Translations under genes and position numbers: made by a program
In this document: positions 6,672 through 10,911 of the stretch, one piece after another
Layout of the letters: every line of letters starts with the position of its first letter
Numbering within the stretch: position 1 is the first letter of the stretch
Notes under the pieces: generated by a model
Databases searched by the model: none
Told to the model about the DNA's origin: nothing
Seen by the model: the letters and a program-made list of their open reading frames with translations, nothing else
NCBI GenBank assembly: GCA_027062035.1
Contig: JAMOUL010000124.1
Coordinates: 1 to 10,911, forward strand
DNA: 10,911 nt
From: Candidatus Aminicenantota bacterium
Lineage (GTDB): Bacteria > Acidobacteriota > Aminicenantia > S016-38
Reading direction: 5' to 3'

Positions 6672-7220
6672 TTAAGTTATGTAATACAGGACTGCTGATA
6701 GAAATCCTTTAAGTACCACATAATCCACTGCCGGGGTCTGTCCCCTTTCCCTGATCCTCCAGAAACGTTTTTCCCCATCAGCCTTCAGGTTTTGTTCCGT
6801 TGCTTCTTTTTCCACCGCATCAATCATTGCATATTCTGCAATCCTTATATGTCGGAGAAGGTCTCCCATATCCTCCCAGTTCCCCATTCTTTTCCATAAG
6901 GAGAATTCCTCCAGCTCTTCCTCCCTCTGGAGGAGAAGTAGAGGAGATAGCAGCAGAATAGAGGCAGTGATGGCCTTATTCAGCTTGGGATCCGATACAG
7001 GGAGTTCCAGGGAGAGGTGTGGTTCATAGAGACGAAAACATTTGCCCGTATATTTCCCCTCTTCTACCACTGCTATTTCCCTGTATCGATGCTTGTTTTT
7101 CAGAAATTTCAGTAGATCTTCCGGTGGGTTTTCCCTTGAAAAAAGCACCAGTCTGGTATTCTTAACCCTTCTGGCGTAGTTTAAAACTTCCTTTAAATCT
7201 TTCCCTATTTGAACTGACAT
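6672..7220 (-). CDS. Hypothetical protein, 182 residues, coupled to the glycosidase operon
   Basis: I do not recognise this family. The N-terminal third reads like an alpha/beta unit: a strand at 23-27 (RLVLF), a helix at 32-42, and a strand at 47-53 (REIAVVEE). A hydrophobic stretch lies at 84-98 (ITASILLLSPLLLLQ) and is broken by a proline. An acidic/basic helical region spans about 99-147. A second hydrophobic segment ends the protein (166-182). There is no signal peptide, and the hydrophobic parts are too short for a confident membrane call. The ATG overlaps the glycosidase stop by 16 bp and lacks a good ribosome site, so translation is probably coupled to it. No in-frame ATG appears before residue 112, which supports this start. 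Its protein-like composition and the overlap support a real gene; its role is unknown. Confidence 0.7.
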   Translation of the reverse strand: MSVQIGKDLKEVLNYARRVKNTRLVLFSRENPPEDLLKFLKNKHRYREIAVVEEGKYTGKCFRLYEPHLSLELPVSDPKLNKAITASILLLSPLLLLQREEELEEFSLWKRMGNWEDMGDLLRHIRIAEYAMIDAVEKEATEQNLKADGEKRFWRIRERGQTPAVDYVVLKGFLSAVLYYIT

Positions 7221-9649
7221 TCAAGCTTTACGTTTTTCCATTCATCCCCGAAATCAACCAGAACCTTTTTTAGGGTTTTAATCCTGAGAATTTTTGCGCC
7301 AGAGCAAGAAAACTTTTTGTCGGTTAGAATGAAAATCCCATTAAGCTTCTTTCCCCAGAGGGAAAGATTGAAACCTGTTTCTTTGAGTTCAAAACTCTGT
7401 ATGATCGGTGTTCTGGAGAAGTCCCCGGGACCCGGATTAATCCTTACAAAGGGAAATACAAAACCATTCAGTTTATAGCTTATGTCCAGAATTAATTCAT
7501 TTGAATCTATCTTTACAGGACCGTTGGTGCTTGCAGGTGTTCCATTGATGTAAAGTTCCTTCGAGAGAGCCGGAATATCGGGGGCAAAATTGAGGGTATA
7601 GCCCTGGAGATTATGTGCCTTTATCCTGTACTTTACCAGGTTCCATGAACGCCGGTAAATAATATCTATGCTGCCATTTCCCGCCCTCAGGTTTTCCGCC
7701 TTCAGGTTTTTCCAGTAAAGAGGAATTCTGGGTGTCAGGTTTATGGTTCTGGTTAAAGCATTGGGAGAAAAGCCCAGGAGTCCTTCCACAAAGGCGGATA
7801 GGGTGGTTCCACTTGACCATATCTGATTTGGTACTGACTGGTCCAGTGGTCTATAGATGTCCCCTGAAAGGAGTTCTGTTGCGGCACCATAATCAAAGTC
7901 TCCAAAAATGTTTGCGTTAGCCTGAAGAAGAGAAAAGGCATGATATGGATTTCCGTAATTGTAGAGGGCTAATGAGGCAAAGCCCGTAAGGAATGGCCAT
8001 ACTGCTCCATTGTTGTAGCTTACAGGATCATAGTAGTTTGAGCGGGAACTCAGAAACCGGGTTCCCCAATCCGTCGATAGCCAGGGTGTTGCAATGGTTT
8101 CCGCAGCCACCTTTCCCCTTTCTTCTTTAATGGCTCCGAACCTCATTGGAATTGCAGGCCAGATGGTTGTTTCCTTAATTTTCCCGTCCTTTTTTATGGC
8201 GTAGACATAATACTGTAAGTTCTGATCCCAGAACAGCTGTTCGAATTTTTCCCTTGCTCTTTTCAGGTATTTCTGTGAAAGGATGAGGTTTCTTCTGGAG
8301 CGGAGGATTTTCCATATGTTGTTCATGGCCTCCCATGCTTTTATGGATAGTCCAGCAAGGAGTATGTCCGTTTTCATCGCCTGTCTCAGAGGGCCGGTCT
8401 CCGAGGCTCCTGTTCCTGCCTTTGCGGTGTCCACTATCCCATCGTCGTCTGCATCGGCGTTGAGCAGCCATTCCATCAGTCTGTAAATTTTTCCGTAGTA
8501 TTTTCTCAGCAGAAGTTTATCTCCGGTCCATTTAACGTAATAATCCAGTAATAGCGCAAAATAGAGGGTGGTGTCCCCGTGAAAATATGGAAAACCGTAA
8601 TTCCTGAACCAGTTCACAAAACCAGCACCCTGTGAAATTTCATGGGGTATTTTCCCGTCCTTTCTCTGGTATTTAAACAGGAATTCTATTTCCCTTCGGG
8701 CTCCCTCAAAATCACCGTAGTTTACTACTGCAAGGGAGTTTATAATCCCATCGCCTCCGAAGAACCATGCAAAGCCGGGGCGTTCTCCTTCTCCGGAGAG
8801 TCCATATCCGGCCACAAGACCTTCCCCGAGGTATGGATTACGGACAAAGGCGAAGTTTAGATTGAACATGGCCCATTTAAGGCCCTCATTAAACCTGGGG
8901 TCAGGGGTTGTTATTCTGAGATGTTTTTTCATGAAATCGGCAATAAACCCCTTTCTTTCAAGCAGGGCCACCTGGTAAGCATTCCTTTTTTCGGAAAAGA
9001 ACTTCAGGATATCCTGAAGTTTTCCAGCCCCTGCGGTTATGGGAATGACAAGAATATGCTCTCCCTTTTTCAGTTCCACCCTGTATTTTAACTTTCCTCC
9101 AGGAAGTTTGTGGGCCGGAAGTTTACCTTCCTTTTTACCCTCCGGAAATCCAACAATGGCGAAATTTTTCCAGCTGGCCTCAGAGAGAACAAAATAACCC
9201 TTTTTATCCCAGTAGCTGAATCTTCCTCCGAGACAGGCCGGCCACATGGGGGAGAGATCTGGCTTAAATGAGAACTCTAATTCCATGTCCGACATTGTGT
9301 ATATATCATAGACGATATAAGCTATTGGCTCTTCCAGCGCAGGATATATCTCCTCATCGATTCTCCATGTATCGCCCAGATAGGTGCGGGTAAAATGTTC
9401 CGGAGAGATTCTATAGGTGTATATCGAAACATAAGGATTTTTTTCCTCCCCATTGACTATTACCGCGAATTTTAAATCGTGCAGTACCTTATAGGGATAT
9501 ATCCAGACTTCGAGGGCAGAGCCATCCACCCTTCCCATTACCGAAGCACCCTTTCCGTATACACCGAAAAATGAGTGGGAAAAACTTTCGAAACCCTTTG
9601 CGAAAACGAGTGAAATTCCCAAAAGGAAAAGGCCTATAACTTTCCTCAT
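7205..9649 (-). CDS. Exported six-hairpin glycosidase, glycogen-debranching/MGH1-like
   Basis: This 814-residue protein has a Sec signal (1-17, ending VFA) and appears to have three parts. They are an N-terminal beta-rich domain (about 18-245), an (alpha/alpha)6 catalytic barrel (about 250-630) and a C-terminal beta domain (about 630-814). Catalytic-region landmarks resemble amylo-alpha-1,6-glucosidase-type enzymes. They are FFGGDG around Asp300, WGTRFLSS (528-535), YYDPVSYNNGAVWP (539-552) and ATELLSGD with PNQIWSSG (590-613). Glu592 and Asp300 are the candidate active-site residues by analogy. A perfect DxDxDGxxD calcium-type loop is at 399-407. Substrate is unproven; alpha-glucosidic oligosaccharides are likely. 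The start at 9649 was chosen over an in-frame ATG at 9700 because AAGGAGG lies 5 bases upstream and the signal begins here. It overlaps the GH63 stop as TAATG. Confidence 0.85.
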   Translation of the reverse strand: MRKVIGLFLLGISLVFAKGFESFSHSFFGVYGKGASVMGRVDGSALEVWIYPYKVLHDLKFAVIVNGEEKNPYVSIYTYRISPEHFTRTYLGDTWRIDEEIYPALEEPIAYIVYDIYTMSDMELEFSFKPDLSPMWPACLGGRFSYWDKKGYFVLSEASWKNFAIVGFPEGKKEGKLPAHKLPGGKLKYRVELKKGEHILVIPITAGAGKLQDILKFFSEKRNAYQVALLERKGFIADFMKKHLRITTPDPRFNEGLKWAMFNLNFAFVRNPYLGEGLVAGYGLSGEGERPGFAWFFGGDGIINSLAVVNYGDFEGARREIEFLFKYQRKDGKIPHEISQGAGFVNWFRNYGFPYFHGDTTLYFALLLDYYVKWTGDKLLLRKYYGKIYRLMEWLLNADADDDGIVDTAKAGTGASETGPLRQAMKTDILLAGLSIKAWEAMNNIWKILRSRRNLILSQKYLKRAREKFEQLFWDQNLQYYVYAIKKDGKIKETTIWPAIPMRFGAIKEERGKVAAETIATPWLSTDWGTRFLSSRSNYYDPVSYNNGAVWPFLTGFASLALYNYGNPYHAFSLLQANANIFGDFDYGAATELLSGDIYRPLDQSVPNQIWSSGTTLSAFVEGLLGFSPNALTRTINLTPRIPLYWKNLKAENLRAGNGSIDIIYRRSWNLVKYRIKAHNLQGYTLNFAPDIPALSKELYINGTPASTNGPVKIDSNELILDISYKLNGFVFPFVRINPGPGDFSRTPIIQSFELKETGFNLSLWGKKLNGIFILTDKKFSCSGAKILRIKTLKKVLVDFGDEWKNVKLECQFK

Positions 9650-10911
9650 TAAAACCTCCTTAGTTCGACCCTGAACCTTCCTTTTTTCAGGCTCTTCCAT
9701 TTTTTCTCCTTTCCTGCCCGTATTTTCATTTCATCAGAATATACATAAGCTTCCATTGAAATTTTATCATCTCTTATCCTGATATTCCTCAAAACTCCCT
9801 TTCCTGTAAATTCCAGCAGCATTTTTCCATTTGAGTACAGGGAAAGTCGCTCCGGGCTCAATATAAGGCTGTATTTTTTCCCTTCAAGACGTATGTTTTC
9901 TATTGTACTTTTTCCGGAAGCTGCAAGGTTTCCAGTGGTAAGCCCATCGGTAGGGGAAACATCTATGAACTCTTCCAGGAGAGCCAGAGCGAACAGTGGG
10001 CCCCAGCTCTGATAGCGCTGACCACCTCCTTCTCCTGTTATGGAATTGTAATTTTCCCTGCACAGATGATATTTTTTCCAGCTTCTGAGAAATAGCCTTG
10101 CTCCCTTAACGGCAAATTCAGCTGCCTCCCTGTCGAACCTATAGCGTTTAAGTCCATGGTATACCAGATAATTGGTGGGAGGCCATATGGTTCCTCTCCA
10201 GTATTGCTGATCCTTAAATGCAGGATGATCCCTGGATATTGTTGGTATTACAAAGTCACCCCAGAACTCTGCCGGGTTTAGAAGGTGCTTCAGAAGGAAG
10301 CGACTCCTTTCCACAGGTGCTATCCCTGCAGTAAGTGGATAAAAATTGGATGATGCCTTTGATGAAGAAAGCCTGCCATTCCAGTACCTGTCAAAATAGA
10401 ACTTTTTCTCCGTATCCCAGAGCCATTGGTTGATTCTTCCGGATACCTTTGTAAATTCTTTTTCAAATCTTCTTGCCTCCTTCTGATTGTTGAGGATGGC
10501 GGCTATCCTTGAAAGGGCCCGGGCATCAAGGGCGTAAAGTGAGGTGAGGTCAAGGCAGTCCATTTCCAGTGTGTTGGTCTCTTCATTGAAGGGAACGTCA
10601 TCGAAGTTCGGAAGGTCGTCCTGACCTGATTCCCATGCAGCCCTTGTTCTTCCAGATGCACCCTTTTCCCATGATGGGATTCCTTCTGGTATGAGTTCCG
10701 TATCACTTCCCCATTCGTAAAGGCCGTTGTTGTTCCCGTCCCTTTTCAGGTGTTTTCCTATGTTTCGGCTCCAGTAGAAATGGAATTTTTTAAGGCGCTC
10801 AAAGGAATCCCTGAGTATGCCTGCATCACCGCATTTAAGATAGGTTTTAAGCACGGTGAAAGCCCCTACGGGAGGCTGTCCCCTGTCAGGGCTTCCGCTG
10901 TGTGCTGAACG
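9649..10911 (-). CDS. GH63-type glycoside hydrolase (mannosylglycerate hydrolase/alpha-glucosidase-like), C-terminal part
   Basis: The last 420 codons and the stop are inside the window. The frame stays open to the edge, so the gene begins upstream of it. The GTG at 10854 is internal, because RGQPPVGAFT is read before it. GH63 landmarks are present (visible residue numbers): the loop RDGNNNGLYEWG (57-68), ESGQDDLPNFDD (94-105), YWRGTIWPPTNYLVYHG (237-253) and ENYNSITGEGG (286-296). By analogy with bacterial GH63 enzymes such as E. coli YgjK, the general acid is in the ESGQDD motif and the base is Glu294 of TGEGG. Residues about 315-420 form a C-terminal beta domain. Known relatives split glucosides, mannosylglycerate or glucosylglycerate; the exact substrate and any signal peptide cannot be judged. 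The stop overlaps the next gene's ATG, and its last codons carry that gene's ribosome site. Confidence 0.9.
   Translation of the reverse strand, partial: RSAHSGSPDRGQPPVGAFTVLKTYLKCGDAGILRDSFERLKKFHFYWSRNIGKHLKRDGNNNGLYEWGSDTELIPEGIPSWEKGASGRTRAAWESGQDDLPNFDDVPFNEETNTLEMDCLDLTSLYALDARALSRIAAILNNQKEARRFEKEFTKVSGRINQWLWDTEKKFYFDRYWNGRLSSSKASSNFYPLTAGIAPVERSRFLLKHLLNPAEFWGDFVIPTISRDHPAFKDQQYWRGTIWPPTNYLVYHGLKRYRFDREAAEFAVKGARLFLRSWKKYHLCRENYNSITGEGGGQRYQSWGPLFALALLEEFIDVSPTDGLTTGNLAASGKSTIENIRLEGKKYSLILSPERLSLYSNGKMLLEFTGKGVLRNIRIRDDKISMEAYVYSDEMKIRAGKEKKWKSLKKGRFRVELRRF
9655..9661 (-). promoter_or_regulatory. Ribosome binding site that decides the 814-residue glycosidase start
   Basis: AAGGAGG (9661-9655) lies 5 bases before the ATG at 9649, inside the last codons of the GH63 gene (Arg-Arg-Phe-stop). 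It fixes this start and discounts an in-frame ATG 51 bases upstream. Confidence 0.85.

Noticed and set aside
9650..9700. 17-codon N-terminal extension of the 814-residue glycosidase
   Set aside because: It is very charged, precedes the natural signal peptide, overlaps the GH63 gene, and the strong ribosome site fits the ATG at 9649.

Overview
All seven confidently called genes lie on the minus strand, so the window is transcribed from high to low coordinates. Promoters are sigma70-like (TTGACT-17-TACATT, TTGACC-16-TATAAA, TTGAAA-16-TATTAT). Shine-Dalgarno sequences are of the bacterial AAGGAGG type, and there are secretion signals and a lipobox. This indicates a bacterium. Frequent AGA/AGG arginine and GGA glycine codons, with K/E/I/Y-rich proteins, suggest an anaerobic and perhaps thermophilic lineage. 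An Aminicenantes-like or similar uncultivated phylum is only a guess.

Region 1 (10911 down to 6672) is a glycoside-hydrolase operon. It holds the C-terminal 420 residues of a GH63-type enzyme whose start is outside the window. That gene is joined by a TAATG overlap to a secreted 814-residue six-hairpin glycosidase of the glycogen-debranching/MGH1-like type. The glycosidase overlaps by 16 bp an unrecognised 182-residue protein. The two enzymes may work in sequence on an alpha-linked oligosaccharide or a compatible-solute glycoside.

Region 2 (6664 down to 6329) is a small lipoprotein gene with its own promoter. The protein carries four perfect-period 14-residue WxxGxW-type repeats.

Region 3 (6328 down to 5936) is 393 bp without a convincing gene. 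It contains small inverted repeats, short protein-like but interrupted reading stretches on both strands, and the promoter of the next gene.

Region 4 (5935 down to 4301) encodes an exported family C69 dipeptidase. It starts at TTG and has its nucleophile Cys28 directly after the signal segment.

Region 5 (4184 down to 238) is a tightly packed iron-complex/corrinoid-type ABC importer operon: binding protein, FecCD permease, ATPase and, last, an O-methyltransferase-like protein. Junction overlaps are 4, 1 and 16 bp. The promoter sits so close to the binding-protein ATG that the mRNA is predicted to be leaderless. The terminal methyltransferase is the most intriguing element, because it suggests that the imported ligand, or something made from it, is methylated. 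Bases 1-237 are AT-rich downstream sequence with no gene seen.

No tRNA, rRNA, CRISPR array, insertion sequence or convincing intrinsic terminator was found. The window looks like ordinary chromosomal metabolic sequence with a few unusual details, not a defence or mobile island.
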